From VAZQ01 sp963807865 (GTDB lineage Bacteria > Pseudomonadota > Alphaproteobacteria > Rhizobiales > Xanthobacteraceae): a DNA stretch of 64,000 nt. The stretch spans positions 372,001 through 436,000 of the forward strand of contig CAWEDK010000009.1 in NCBI GenBank assembly GCA_963807865.1, given 5' to 3'. The translations under genes and the position numbers were made by a program. Numbering within the stretch: position 1 is the first letter of the stretch; each line of letters starts with the position of its first letter. The notes beneath the pieces are model-generated. The model saw only the letters and a list, made by a program, of their open reading frames with translations, made no database searches and was not told where the DNA came from. Below, piece after piece: positions 18,989 to 28,079 of the stretch.

Positions 18989-20248
18989 CTAAGGGACCGC
19001 CGATCCGGGTTCGTGCGCGCCGGAATAAGCAAGACATGCCAATAGGATAAGTGCCGCCTGGAGCCCGAACACGGTGCGGTAGGCATCGAGCGCGTAGGCA
19101 CCGTCCTGGGTTGTGGGAAAAAGTTCGATCACGAATCCGCTTACGAGTTGCACGAGGAAAGTGCCGCCCATCGATCCGAGATTGAGAATCGTAAGTCCGC
19201 GCCCCACGAGGTGAAGCGGGAAAAGCGACCTGCCGTGCGCAATCAGCAGCGGCCCGAACGCGCACAGGAAGCCGAAGACCGCAAACCACGCAATCAGCGC
19301 AGCCTGACTGAGCGTGCCGACGACCGCCAGATACGCAAGGACCGCCGCGCTCCCGATCGCGCCGGCAAGAACCGGCAGCTTGTGGCTTCTCCACACCCGA
19401 TCCATCGGTCCCCAGACCAGTGAGCCGATAATCTGCGCCACGACCGGAATCAGCAGCACACTGCCGCGTTCCTCTAGCGTGTAACCGTAGATGTGCGTCA
19501 GGTAAGGGGCGCCCCACAGGCCGACGATCATCGAAAACGAGGAATAGACCACGACATTCATCAGGAAGAGCCGCCCGACCGATGGCGTGCGGATCACCGC
19601 CATGATGCCGGCCATGCTCTCGCTCCATCGTTCCGTGCGCACCGGGCCGGACGCGGTTTCGTCGCGGACCACGCAAGCGATCAGCACGCCAACCGCGAAC
19701 GTGAAGGCGCCGACCAGGAGGAAGCTTCCTCGCCACCCGATCGCCGCCGTCGAGAATGCCAGCGGTGCGGTCGCGATCAGGGTCCCGACGGTGCCGATCC
19801 CCAATTGCAGCCCAACCAGGGTGGCGAAGCGGTCCGGCGGAAACCGCCGGGCATAAACCGCAAGCGACGCCATGAAAGCGCTCGACGAGCCGATCCCCAA
19901 CAGCAGCCGGCCACAGATCAGCATCGCCGGCGAGGGCGCGGTCGCAAAGACGATCGCGCCCAGTACCGTGACCGCGGCGCCCGCCAACAGGCAAAGGCGG
20001 GGGCCGAACCGGTCGAGCGCCATGCCGAGTGGAATTTGCACCGCCGCGAACGCGAAGAAGAAAACACTCGACAACAGGCCGATCTCGGCCGGCGACATGC
20101 CGAGTTCGCTCGCCAGGTTAGGGGCGATCACGCCGATCGAATTGCGCAGGAACTGGCTGACGATATAGATCGCAATCAGAGTGCCGACGAGCGCCACGAC
20201 GGCAGCGCCGGAGTTCGTCGGTGGAGAACCGCGCGGTGGCACGAGCAT
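18989..20248 (-). CDS. Major facilitator superfamily transporter
   Basis: 419 residues with about 12 hydrophobic segments. The first half has IGVIAPNLASELGMSPAEIG, the loop motif GMALDRFGPRLCLL (motif A-like) and RLLLGIGSSSAFMASLAVYA. The second half repeats the pattern with VVYSSFSMIVGLWGAPYL and a final FLVQLVSGFVIELFP. The MFS call is strong; the transported compound is unknown. The gene stands alone, divergent from hisN, with a terminator downstream. Confidence 0.88.
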   Translation of the reverse strand: MLVPPRGSPPTNSGAAVVALVGTLIAIYIVSQFLRNSIGVIAPNLASELGMSPAEIGLLSSVFFFAFAAVQIPLGMALDRFGPRLCLLAGAAVTVLGAIVFATAPSPAMLICGRLLLGIGSSSAFMASLAVYARRFPPDRFATLVGLQLGIGTVGTLIATAPLAFSTAAIGWRGSFLLVGAFTFAVGVLIACVVRDETASGPVRTERWSESMAGIMAVIRTPSVGRLFLMNVVVYSSFSMIVGLWGAPYLTHIYGYTLEERGSVLLIPVVAQIIGSLVWGPMDRVWRSHKLPVLAGAIGSAAVLAYLAVVGTLSQAALIAWFAVFGFLCAFGPLLIAHGRSLFPLHLVGRGLTILNLGSMGGTFLVQLVSGFVIELFPTTQDGAYALDAYRTVFGLQAALILLACLAYSGAHEPGSAVP

Positions 20249-20553
20249 AAAGAGGGTCCCGGACTTCGCCAGCGGCGCAAGTTCGGATCAGACCGGCTGC
20301 GGCACGTGCGCTGCTCGCCGGCAACCCGATATCCGGCGCGGCCGGGGCATTTTCGTTACACGATGGCGGGAGCCCGGCAAGCGGGCCGGATGCGACGCAT
20401 CAATGCTCTCGGCGCAGCGCAGGCTGCGCTTTCCCTGATGCGCTCGCCGTTTTGCCTCGCGCCGCGCTCTCACCTAAAGAAGGGTGAGCGGCGCAGATTT
20501 GGCAGGATTGCGATCGTCCGGCGAGCCGGGCAGGGTATCGGCGGGGAGGCGGC
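20249..20553. other. Intergenic region between divergent MFS gene and hisN
   Basis: About 305 bases. A strong ribosome site (GGGGAGG) precedes hisN at its right end, and an imperfect CTCACC/GGGTGAG inverted repeat lies near 20468-20487. I see no gene or clear promoter. Confidence 0.5.
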
Positions 20554-21345
20554 ATGACGGCGATCGACTTTTCAGCGTTTTTGAATGAACTTGCCGCCAT
20601 TTCCGGCGAAACCATTTTGCCGTTTTTTCGCACCGCCTTGAGCGTTTCAGACAAGAGCGACTCTGGCAGCTTCGATCCGGTCACCGCAGCCGATCATGCG
20701 GCCGAGACCGCAATGCGGGCCCTGATAGGCCGCACGTTTCCGAGCCACGGCATCATCGGTGAGGAATTCGGCAGCCAGCAGCCGGAGGCTGAATATGTCT
20801 GGGTGCTCGATCCGATCGACGGCACCAAGTCGTTTATCTGCGGAATGCCGGCCTGGGGCACGCTGATCGGCCTGTTGCGGCAGGGTGCGCCGGTCTACGG
20901 CATGATGAACCAGCCGTTTACCCGCGAGCGCTTCAGCGGCGATGGCGGCGCGGCGCACTACCGTGGTCCGGCCGGCGAGCGTGCGTTGAAGGTGCGGTCC
21001 TGCGAGGCGCTATCCGATGCGGTGCTGTTCACCACGAGCCCGCGGCTGATGAATGGCGGCGATCGCGCGGCGTTCGGCCGGATCGAGGATGCGGTGCGGC
21101 TCTCGCGTTACGGCGGCGATTGCTATGCCTATTGCATGCTGGCCGCCGGGCACGTCGATCTCGTCATCGAAACCGAACTCAAGCCGTACGATGTGCTGCC
21201 GCTGGTACCGATCATTCAGGGCGCAGGGGGCGTGATCACGACCTGGGAGGGCGAGCCGCCATTTTTCGGCGGGCGGATCGTCGCGGCCGGCGACAAGCGC
21301 GTGCACGCGGCCGCGCTGGAGTTGCTTCGGGCGGGAGTGTCGTAA
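20554..21345 (+). CDS. hisN: Histidinol-phosphatase, inositol-monophosphatase family
   Basis: 263 residues with the family signatures: SGETILPFFRT near the N-terminus, DPVTAADHAAE, IIGEEFG (metal-ligand glutamate), VLDPIDGTKSF (metal-binding motif) and GGDCYAYCMLAAGHVDLVIE. It removes phosphate from histidinol phosphate in histidine synthesis; alternative substrates in this family include inositol phosphate. HisN-type features such as CGMPAWGTLIG fit alphaproteobacterial histidinol-phosphatases. Confidence 0.88.
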   Translation: MTAIDFSAFLNELAAISGETILPFFRTALSVSDKSDSGSFDPVTAADHAAETAMRALIGRTFPSHGIIGEEFGSQQPEAEYVWVLDPIDGTKSFICGMPAWGTLIGLLRQGAPVYGMMNQPFTRERFSGDGGAAHYRGPAGERALKVRSCEALSDAVLFTTSPRLMNGGDRAAFGRIEDAVRLSRYGGDCYAYCMLAAGHVDLVIETELKPYDVLPLVPIIQGAGGVITTWEGEPPFFGGRIVAAGDKRVHAAALELLRAGVS

Positions 21346-21375
21346 ACCCGCCGGCAGGCTGCGGACACAGTCGGA

Positions 21376-22449
21376 TCAGTCGTCGAACACCCGCGTAACG
21401 TGCCCCATCTTGCGGCCGGGTCGCGCGTGGGCCTTGCCGTAGAGATGAACGCACGCGCCCGGCACGGTCAGCCATCGCGAATAGCCGTCAACTTCGGCGC
21501 CGATCAGATTCGTCATTTCGACCCGGCCGCGCCGCAGCGGTTTGCCGAGCGGCCAACCTGCGACCGCCCTGATATGCTGCTCGAACTGCGAGACCGAAGC
21601 GCCGTCAATCGTCCAATGCCCGGAATTGTGGACACGCGGCGCAATCTCGTTGACCAGTAACTGCGTGCCATCGCCTGCGCGGACGACGAACATCTCGACC
21701 GCGAGCACGCCGACATAGTTGAACGCATTTGCGATGGCGCCGCCGATCCGGCGAGCCTCGGCGGCGACTTCGGCAGGCACGTCCGCCGGTACCCGGGATA
21801 CTTTGAGAATGTGCTCGCGGTGCTCGTTTTCCGTCAGGTCGAAGCACTCGACTTCGCCGCTCCGGGAGCGCGCCGCCACGATCGACACCTCCCGGTCAAA
21901 CGGGATGAAGGCTTCGAGAATCGCGGGCTGGCCGCCGATCTCGCGCCATGCGGCATCGAGGTCGCTGCCGGCGCGGATCGTAGTCTGTCCCTTGCCGTCG
22001 TAGCCGAAGCGCCGGGTCTTCAGCACCGCCGGCCGCCCGACGCGATCGAGCGCCGCCGCGATCCGGTCGCTGGCATCGACGCGCGCAAACGGCGTGACCG
22101 GAATGCCGAGGCCGGCCACGAACTCTTTCTCGACGGCGCGGTCCTGCGTAATCGCCAGCACCTGCGGATCCGGTACCACCGGCTTGCGGGCGGCGAGAAA
22201 CATGGCGGTTTCCGCCGGGATGTTCTCGAACTCGTAGGTGATCACGTCGACGTCTGTGGCGAACCGGTCGAGCGCGCCGGTGTCGGTATAGTCCGCCATG
22301 GTGACGCGATGCACCACGTCGAAGGCTGGCGCATCCGGATTGGGCGCGAAGACGTGGCACTTGAAGCCCAGTTGCGCGGCCGCGAGCGCCAGCATCCGTC
22401 CGAGCTGGCCGCCGCCCAAAATGCCGATGGTCGAGTCGGGCTTGAGCAC
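21376..22449 (-). CDS. purK: 5-(carboxyamino)imidazole ribonucleotide synthase
   Basis: ATP-grasp enzyme converting AIR to N5-CAIR in purine synthesis. The GTG at 22449 lies 1 base after the purE stop with AAGGA in front. Upstream in-frame codons run into purE, so they are not the start. Motifs are TIGILGGGQLGRMLALAA, ITYEFENIP, KTRRFGYDGKGQ and NEIAPRVHNSGHWT. Length of about 357 residues is typical. It is translationally coupled with purE in one operon. Confidence 0.96.
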   Translation of the reverse strand: MLKPDSTIGILGGGQLGRMLALAAAQLGFKCHVFAPNPDAPAFDVVHRVTMADYTDTGALDRFATDVDVITYEFENIPAETAMFLAARKPVVPDPQVLAITQDRAVEKEFVAGLGIPVTPFARVDASDRIAAALDRVGRPAVLKTRRFGYDGKGQTTIRAGSDLDAAWREIGGQPAILEAFIPFDREVSIVAARSRSGEVECFDLTENEHREHILKVSRVPADVPAEVAAEARRIGGAIANAFNYVGVLAVEMFVVRAGDGTQLLVNEIAPRVHNSGHWTIDGASVSQFEQHIRAVAGWPLGKPLRRGRVEMTNLIGAEVDGYSRWLTVPGACVHLYGKAHARPGRKMGHVTRVFDD

Positions 22450-22450
22450 C

Positions 22451-22936
22451 TCAATCCTTCGGGCGCTTTGCGACGGACTGGGTCTGCGCTGCCCGCCAGG
22501 CGGCCAGCCGCTTGGCGAGCCGCGCGTCAGATAGCGCAAGCACCGCTGCCGCCAGCAGCGCCGCGTTGATGGCGCCCGGCTTGCCGATGGCAAGCGTGCC
22601 GACCGGAATGCCAGCCGGCATCTGCAGGATGGAGAGGAGGCTGTCCTTGCCCTCGAGCGCGTGGGTGTTCATCGGCACCCCGAACACCGGCAGGGCGGTA
22701 AGCGAGGCCGTCATGCCGGGCAGATGCGCGGCGCCGCCGGCGCCTGCGATCACCACCTTGAAGCCCTTCCGGGCTGCGGACTTGCCGAACTTGAACAGCC
22801 GGTCGGGCGTGCGGTGGGCCGAGACGATCAGCCGCTCGTAGCCGACGCCCAGCGCATCCAGCGTCTCGGCGGCGTGCGTCATCGTCGCCCAGTCGGACTG
22901 GCTACCCATGATGATTGCAACCGGCTTCCCGGCCAT
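22451..22936 (-). CDS. purE: N5-carboxyaminoimidazole ribonucleotide mutase
   Basis: 161 residues, class I PurE. VAIIMGSQSDWATM is the phosphate-binding start, followed by IVSAHRTPDRLF (catalytic histidine), AGAGGAAHLPGM and MPAGIPVGTLAIGKPGA. It moves the carboxyl group from N5 to C4, directly after PurK in the pathway. It is the first gene of the purEK operon, with purK starting at its stop codon. Confidence 0.97.
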   Translation of the reverse strand: MAGKPVAIIMGSQSDWATMTHAAETLDALGVGYERLIVSAHRTPDRLFKFGKSAARKGFKVVIAGAGGAAHLPGMTASLTALPVFGVPMNTHALEGKDSLLSILQMPAGIPVGTLAIGKPGAINAALLAAAVLALSDARLAKRLAAWRAAQTQSVAKRPKD

Positions 22937-23128
22937 CAGCCCCTCGAATCGGCCAAAAGGAAGCGGCGGATTATAGGGACGGTCGATAGAGTGGCAAGGC
23001 GGCGAGGTATAGAGAAAAGACGCTCACCGCGGGTTGGGCTGCCCAAAGTCCGACGAAATTGACGAGCAGACACTCCCGGCATCCGCAAAGTCCTTTTCTG
23101 TCGCCTTAGAAACGCCATTTCTGCGAGC

Positions 23129-23136
23129 GAACGTTC
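23129..23136. promoter_or_regulatory. Candidate TetR operator upstream of the efflux operon
   Basis: Palindrome GAACGTTC, about 40 bases before the TetR start codon. TetR regulators of RND pumps often bind such sites in their own promoter. Short and unproven. Confidence 0.35.
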
Positions 23137-23174
23137 ATTCTCATATTGTTGCGCTGCAAGGGAGGGGGGACCTT

Positions 23175-23825
23175 ATGCGCCGCGCCAATGCGCAGCTGCA
23201 ATCTGACCGCCGCGCCGAGATCCTCGCGGCCGCGCAGCGTTGCTTCGTACGGTCTGGATTTCATGGCGCTTCGATGCAGGATATCTGCACCGAAGCCGGG
23301 ATGAGTCCGGGCAATCTGTACCGTTACTTTCCCTCGAAGGAAGCGTTGATCGCCGGCATTGCCGAGCGTGACCGCGCCGAGGTCGCACAGCAGTTCGCCA
23401 GTGCCGATCTATCGCAGGGGGTGTTCGCCGTGCTCGAGGGCTTGGCGCACCACCACTTCGCGGTGCGGCCGAGCGAGCAGGTTCTGCTCTGCACCGAGGT
23501 GATGGCGGAAGCCCGCCGTCATCCGGAGATCGCCCGCATTTCCCACGCGTTCGACGCCGACGTCCGGAAGTGGCTGATCGATCTGCTGCACGCCGCGGCC
23601 GCGCGCGGCGACATTCCGGACGATGTCGATTTCGAGGGCGTCGTAACCATGCTGATGGTGATCGCCGACGGCGTCTGGTGGCGCCGCGCGCTCGATCCTG
23701 ATTTCGACCCCGAAGCCATTCTCCCGATATTCATGAACATCACCCGGCACATGCTGCGCAGCCGTCCGAGAAGCGTGCCAGACCCCAACCGCCAGACGGC
23801 CGTCAGCAAGGAGGGCGCCCAATGA
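23175..23825 (+). CDS. TetR-family regulator of an RND efflux operon
   Basis: 216 residues. The N-terminal helix-turn-helix reads RAEILAAAQRCFVRSGFHGA and SMQDICTEAGMSPGNLYRYF, a canonical TetR domain; the ligand-binding part is variable. ATG 23175 has a GGAGGGGGGA site upstream. The stop overlaps the start of the MFP gene (ATGA), so both are co-transcribed. It most likely represses the pump genes that follow. Confidence 0.9.
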   Translation: MRRANAQLQSDRRAEILAAAQRCFVRSGFHGASMQDICTEAGMSPGNLYRYFPSKEALIAGIAERDRAEVAQQFASADLSQGVFAVLEGLAHHHFAVRPSEQVLLCTEVMAEARRHPEIARISHAFDADVRKWLIDLLHAAAARGDIPDDVDFEGVVTMLMVIADGVWWRRALDPDFDPEAILPIFMNITRHMLRSRPRSVPDPNRQTAVSKEGAQ

Positions 23826-24919
23826 AGGGAAGCCGCATCACCGCATTCGGTCTCGTCGTCGGGGCCGGCCTCTGGATCGCCTCGGGGCATTTTCTGCCGC
23901 ACGAATCGGCCGAAAGCCGCGCCGCTGTGCGTCCCAACGAGAGCGAGGCCAAGAAGCTGTTCCGGGTCGCCGTGACCGAGTCCCATGTCGTTCCGCACAG
24001 CCGCAAGCTGCTGCTGTCCGGCCGCACCGAGGCCGACAAGCGCGTGGTCATCAATTCCCGCGCCAACGGCGAGGTAAAGGAGGTTCGGGTTAAGCGTGGT
24101 TCATTGGTCAAGGCCGGCGACATCATCGCCGTGCTGTCCGACGAGGCACGCGAAGCGCAGGTCGCGCAGGCGCAATCGCTCGTCACTCAGCGCCGGACCG
24201 AGCTCGAGGCCAAGCGTGGCCTCCTGGCGTCCGGCGCCATTCCGCGGCTCGAAGGTGTGAATCTGGAAGCGCAGCTCAAGACCGCCGAGGCCAACCTGGC
24301 GCTGGCGCTCGCCGAGCGCGAACGCGGCATCGTGCGGGCACCCTGGGCGGGCGTTATCGTCGATCTGGCGGTCGAAGTGGGACAGGCCTCGTTCTCATTC
24401 TCCGGCCGCGATATTGGGTCGCTATTGGCATTAGATCCGATGCTAGCTGTGGTCGAGGTATCCGAGCGCAAGCTTGCCGGCACCAAAGTCGGCCAGAACG
24501 CAAAGGTGCAGTTCGTCACCGGTGAGACCGCGGTCGGGCGTGTCCGATTCGTCTCGAAGACCGCGAGCGCCACCACCCGGACCTACCGGGTCGAAGTCGA
24601 GTTGCCGAACGCCGACGGTGCGATCCCCGACGGCATCACCGCCGAGGTGTCGATTCCACTGTCGCAGGTGTTGGCGACGCGCGTACCACGCTCCGCGCTC
24701 ACCTATTCGTCGGCCGGCGAGCTTGGCGTACGCCATGTCAACAAAGAGGACATCGTCGGCTTTGTCCCCGTGACCGTCGTCGAGGACGAACAGTCCTACA
24801 TGTGGGTCGGCGGCATCGCCGAAGGTACGCGCGTGATCGTGCAGGGCCAGGACTTCGTGCGCGAAGGCCAGAAGGTCGATGCCGTGCCGGCGGTCGAGCT
24901 GACCGCCGTCGCGAAGTAG
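23822..24919 (+). CDS. RND efflux periplasmic adaptor (membrane fusion protein)
   Basis: 365 residues. An N-terminal hydrophobic anchor is followed by a lipoyl/barrel-sandwich half (SRANGEVKEVRVKRGSLVKA), a coiled-coil hairpin between about residues 100 and 160 and the second half-motif (GIVRAPWAGVIVDLAVEVGQ). A beta-barrel domain follows (AKVQFVTGETAVGRVRFVS). This architecture is the AcrA/HlyD family. It overlaps the TetR gene by 4 bases and precedes the RND permease by about 30 bases. Confidence 0.92.
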   Translation: MKGSRITAFGLVVGAGLWIASGHFLPHESAESRAAVRPNESEAKKLFRVAVTESHVVPHSRKLLLSGRTEADKRVVINSRANGEVKEVRVKRGSLVKAGDIIAVLSDEAREAQVAQAQSLVTQRRTELEAKRGLLASGAIPRLEGVNLEAQLKTAEANLALALAERERGIVRAPWAGVIVDLAVEVGQASFSFSGRDIGSLLALDPMLAVVEVSERKLAGTKVGQNAKVQFVTGETAVGRVRFVSKTASATTRTYRVEVELPNADGAIPDGITAEVSIPLSQVLATRVPRSALTYSSAGELGVRHVNKEDIVGFVPVTVVEDEQSYMWVGGIAEGTRVIVQGQDFVREGQKVDAVPAVELTAVAK

Positions 24920-24950
24920 CCCGGGAAAGAAAGATAACGAGACCGGTTCG

Positions 24951-27900
24951 ATGTCCCGACTTATCGACTACGCTATCGATCACGCCCGGCTGACGATCGC
25001 CACGCTGATATTCCTGCTGCTGGCGGGGCTCGTCGCCTATGTGACGATCCCGAAGGAGTCCGAACCGGACGTCAAAATCCCGATTATCTACGTCCAGCTC
25101 GCGCAGCGCGGTATCAGTCCGGAAGATGCCGAGCGGCTGTTGTTGCGCCCGGTCGAAACCCAGCTCAAGTCGGTCGGCAACGTCAAGGAAATGCGCTCGA
25201 CCGCGTTTGAGGGCGGCGGTTTCGTCATGCTCGAATTCGAGGCCGGGTTCGACTCCAAGTCCGCGCTCGCCGACGTGCGCGCTAAAGTCGACAACGCCAA
25301 GCACGATCTTCCACGCGATGTGGATGAGCCCCAGGTGATGGAGGTCAATCTCTCGCTCTATCCGGTGTTGGTTGTCGGATTGTCGGGCGACGTGCCGGAA
25401 CGCACGCTCCTGCGCATCGCACGCTCCGCGAAGAACGCCATTGAGCAAGCGCCGGGCGTGCTGTCGGCCGAACTGCGCGGCGCGCGTGACGAGGCGGTGG
25501 AGGTCATTCTCGACCCGACCCTGATCAACAGCTACGGCCTGTCGATCGACCAACTCGGCTCGATCACGTCGTCCTTCAACACTCTGATCGCGGCCGGCGC
25601 GCTCGAAGGCCAGACCGGCAGATTCGCCGTCAAGGTGCCGTCGCTGTTCGAGAAGCCGCAGGACATCCTGAAGATTCCGGTGGTGTCGACCCAGAAGGCG
25701 ACCGTGACCCTGGCGGACATCGCGCAGGTCAAGCCGACCTTCAAGGACGCGACTTCGGTGACCCGGGTCAACGGTCGTCCGGCTATGACCATCGAGGTCT
25801 CGAAGCGCACCGGCGCCAACCTGATCGAGACCGTCGATACGGTGAAGCATATCGTCACCGAACTTCAGAAGACCTGGCCCGACGCGGTCCATGTCACCTT
25901 CACGCAGGACAAGTCGAAGGTCATCCGGCAGATGCTCGGCGACCTGCAGAACTCGGTCGCCACCGGCGTGCTGCTGGTCGTAGTGATTATCCTGTTCGCA
26001 CTCGGCTTCCGCGCCTCGCTGTTCATCGGCATCGCGATCCCGGCGTCGTTCCTCGCCGGCGTGCTCGGCCTGCAGCTTGCCGGCCTCACCGTGAATATCG
26101 TGGTGCTGTTCTCCCTCATTCTCGCGGTCGGCATGCTGGTCGATGACGCGATCATCGTGTCGGAGTTCGCCGAGCGACGAATGGCCGAAGGCATGCCGCC
26201 GCGCGAGGCCTATTCGCTCGCCGCCAAGCGGATGTCGGGCCCGGTGATTGCCGCCACGCTGACCCGCATCGCGGCGTTTTCGCCGCTGTTGTTCTGGCCC
26301 GGTGTGGTCGGGCAGTTCATGAAATATCTGCCGATCACGCTGATCGCGACGCTGTTCGCGTCACTGGTGGTTGCGTTGTTCTTCACGCCGACGCTCGGCG
26401 CGCTGCTCGGCAAGGCGTCGCCCGTCCCGCATGACGAGCGCACGAAGGACACCGGTCCCTACATGCGCACCGTCCGATGGGCGCTGCACCGGCCCGGCCT
26501 GACGCTGACGCTCGCGGTGGCACTGCTGTTTGTGGTGCACACCGCCTACGGCAAGTTCGGCCGCGGCGTCGAATTCTTCCCGAGCGTCGAACCGGACTAC
26601 GGCCAGGTGATCGTGCATGCGCGCGGCAACCTCTCGCTCGACGAAAAGGACCGCGTGCTGGCCGAGGTCGAAAAGCAGGTGTTGAACTATCCCGGCGTCA
26701 AGACGGTCTACACGCGCGTCGGCGAACAGCCGCGCGGCATGAGCGAGATCACCGAGGACACAGTCGGCGTCATCCAGTTCGAGTTCGGGGACTGGCGCAC
26801 GCGCGCCACCGCGCACGAGATCATGGACGCGCTACGCGCCCGAACGTCCTACATTCCAGGCATCCTGGTCGAGGTGACCGCGCCGCGCGGCGGACCAGCG
26901 ACCGGCAAGCCGATCCAAGTGCAGCTCGGCGCGATCGATCCGGCCGCGCTGCCGGCGGCGGCCAAGAAGGTCACCGAGATACTGGCGGCGCGCCACGACA
27001 TCCGCGATCTCGACGACGGCCAGCCACTGCCCGGCATCGACTGGAAGATCGAGGTCGACAAGGCGGAGGCTGCGAAATACGGCGCCGGCGTTCCGACTGT
27101 CGGCAGCGCCGTCCAGCTTGTCACCAACGGCCTGAAGGCGACCGAGTACCGGCCCGTCGACAGCGACAAGTCGGTCGACATCCTGGTGCGTTTCCCGCCC
27201 GACCGTCGCAGCCTGGACCAGATCGACGATCTGCGTGTGCAGACCACGAGCGGCCACGTTCCGATCGGCAATTTCGTGAAGCGCGTTCCGTCGCCGCGCG
27301 TGGGCTACATCAACCGGGTCAACGGCAGCCGCGTCATGACGGTAACGGCGAACGTCGCCGAGGGCGTACAGACCGCGAAGGTCCAGCAGGAGATCGCCGC
27401 CGAGCTCGCCAAGTCCGATCTCGGATCGGGCGTGATCTTCAAGCTCAAAGGCGAGGACGAAGAACGCGAGAAGGCGGGCGCCTTCCTGATCAAGGCATTC
27501 GGCACCGCGATCTTCCTGATCTTCGCGATCCTGCTCGCGCAGTTCAACAAGCTCACGTCGGTCGGCCTCGTTCTCTCGGCCGTTATCCTGTCGACCTTCG
27601 GCGTGCTACTCGGTCTCATGTTCATGGGCCAGCCTTTCGGCGTGGTGATGACCGGCATTGGGGTGATCGCCAACGCCGGTGTGATCGTGAACAACAACAT
27701 CGTTCTGATCGACACCTACGATCGCCTGCGGCGCGAGGGCGTCGAGGCCTACGAGGCGATTCTGGAGACCTGCCGGGAGCGTGCGCGTCCCGTGGTGCTG
27801 ACCGCGGTGACCGCCATTCTCGGCGTGCTGCCGATCGCGTTCGGCATGAACATCGAGTTCCTGTCGCGTGAGATCACGATCGGAGCGCCGGCGACGCAAT

Positions 27901-28079
27901 GGTGGATCAACCTGTCGACTGCCATCGTGTTTGGTCTCGGCTTCGCGACCGTGCTGACACTGATCGTGACGCCGGCGGCGCTGATGGCGATCGATTTGAT
28001 GCGGCAGAGGCGCATTCGCTTGGTGGCGGCGTGGCGTGCGCGGTTCGGCCGCCGGTCGCGGGTGGCTACTCCGGCGTGA
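24951..28079 (+). CDS. RND-family efflux pump inner-membrane permease
   Basis: 1042 residues. The N-terminus LIDYAIDHARLTIATLIFLL and ESEPDVKIPIIYVQL leads into porter domains. The conserved aspartate pair in GMLVDDAIIVSEFAERRM marks transmembrane helix 4, and a second half repeats the fold (GVVMTGIGVIANAGVIVNNN). The absence of metal-ligand methionine clusters points to the hydrophobe/amphiphile efflux branch, not CusA. An outer-membrane factor is not encoded here, so TolC-type partners must lie elsewhere. The 3' end overlaps a convergent TctC gene by 14 bases. Confidence 0.94.
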   Translation: MSRLIDYAIDHARLTIATLIFLLLAGLVAYVTIPKESEPDVKIPIIYVQLAQRGISPEDAERLLLRPVETQLKSVGNVKEMRSTAFEGGGFVMLEFEAGFDSKSALADVRAKVDNAKHDLPRDVDEPQVMEVNLSLYPVLVVGLSGDVPERTLLRIARSAKNAIEQAPGVLSAELRGARDEAVEVILDPTLINSYGLSIDQLGSITSSFNTLIAAGALEGQTGRFAVKVPSLFEKPQDILKIPVVSTQKATVTLADIAQVKPTFKDATSVTRVNGRPAMTIEVSKRTGANLIETVDTVKHIVTELQKTWPDAVHVTFTQDKSKVIRQMLGDLQNSVATGVLLVVVIILFALGFRASLFIGIAIPASFLAGVLGLQLAGLTVNIVVLFSLILAVGMLVDDAIIVSEFAERRMAEGMPPREAYSLAAKRMSGPVIAATLTRIAAFSPLLFWPGVVGQFMKYLPITLIATLFASLVVALFFTPTLGALLGKASPVPHDERTKDTGPYMRTVRWALHRPGLTLTLAVALLFVVHTAYGKFGRGVEFFPSVEPDYGQVIVHARGNLSLDEKDRVLAEVEKQVLNYPGVKTVYTRVGEQPRGMSEITEDTVGVIQFEFGDWRTRATAHEIMDALRARTSYIPGILVEVTAPRGGPATGKPIQVQLGAIDPAALPAAAKKVTEILAARHDIRDLDDGQPLPGIDWKIEVDKAEAAKYGAGVPTVGSAVQLVTNGLKATEYRPVDSDKSVDILVRFPPDRRSLDQIDDLRVQTTSGHVPIGNFVKRVPSPRVGYINRVNGSRVMTVTANVAEGVQTAKVQQEIAAELAKSDLGSGVIFKLKGEDEEREKAGAFLIKAFGTAIFLIFAILLAQFNKLTSVGLVLSAVILSTFGVLLGLMFMGQPFGVVMTGIGVIANAGVIVNNNIVLIDTYDRLRREGVEAYEAILETCRERARPVVLTAVTAILGVLPIAFGMNIEFLSREITIGAPATQWWINLSTAIVFGLGFATVLTLIVTPAALMAIDLMRQRRIRLVAAWRARFGRRSRVATPA

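Noticed and set aside
23129..23136. Treating the 8-bp palindrome as a proven TetR operator
   Set aside because: An 8-bp palindrome is expected by chance fairly often; listed only as a low-confidence site.
26477..27871. 464-residue open frame in another frame of the RND permease
   Set aside because: Arg/Ala/Gly-rich out-of-frame shadow of an intact, well conserved RND gene.
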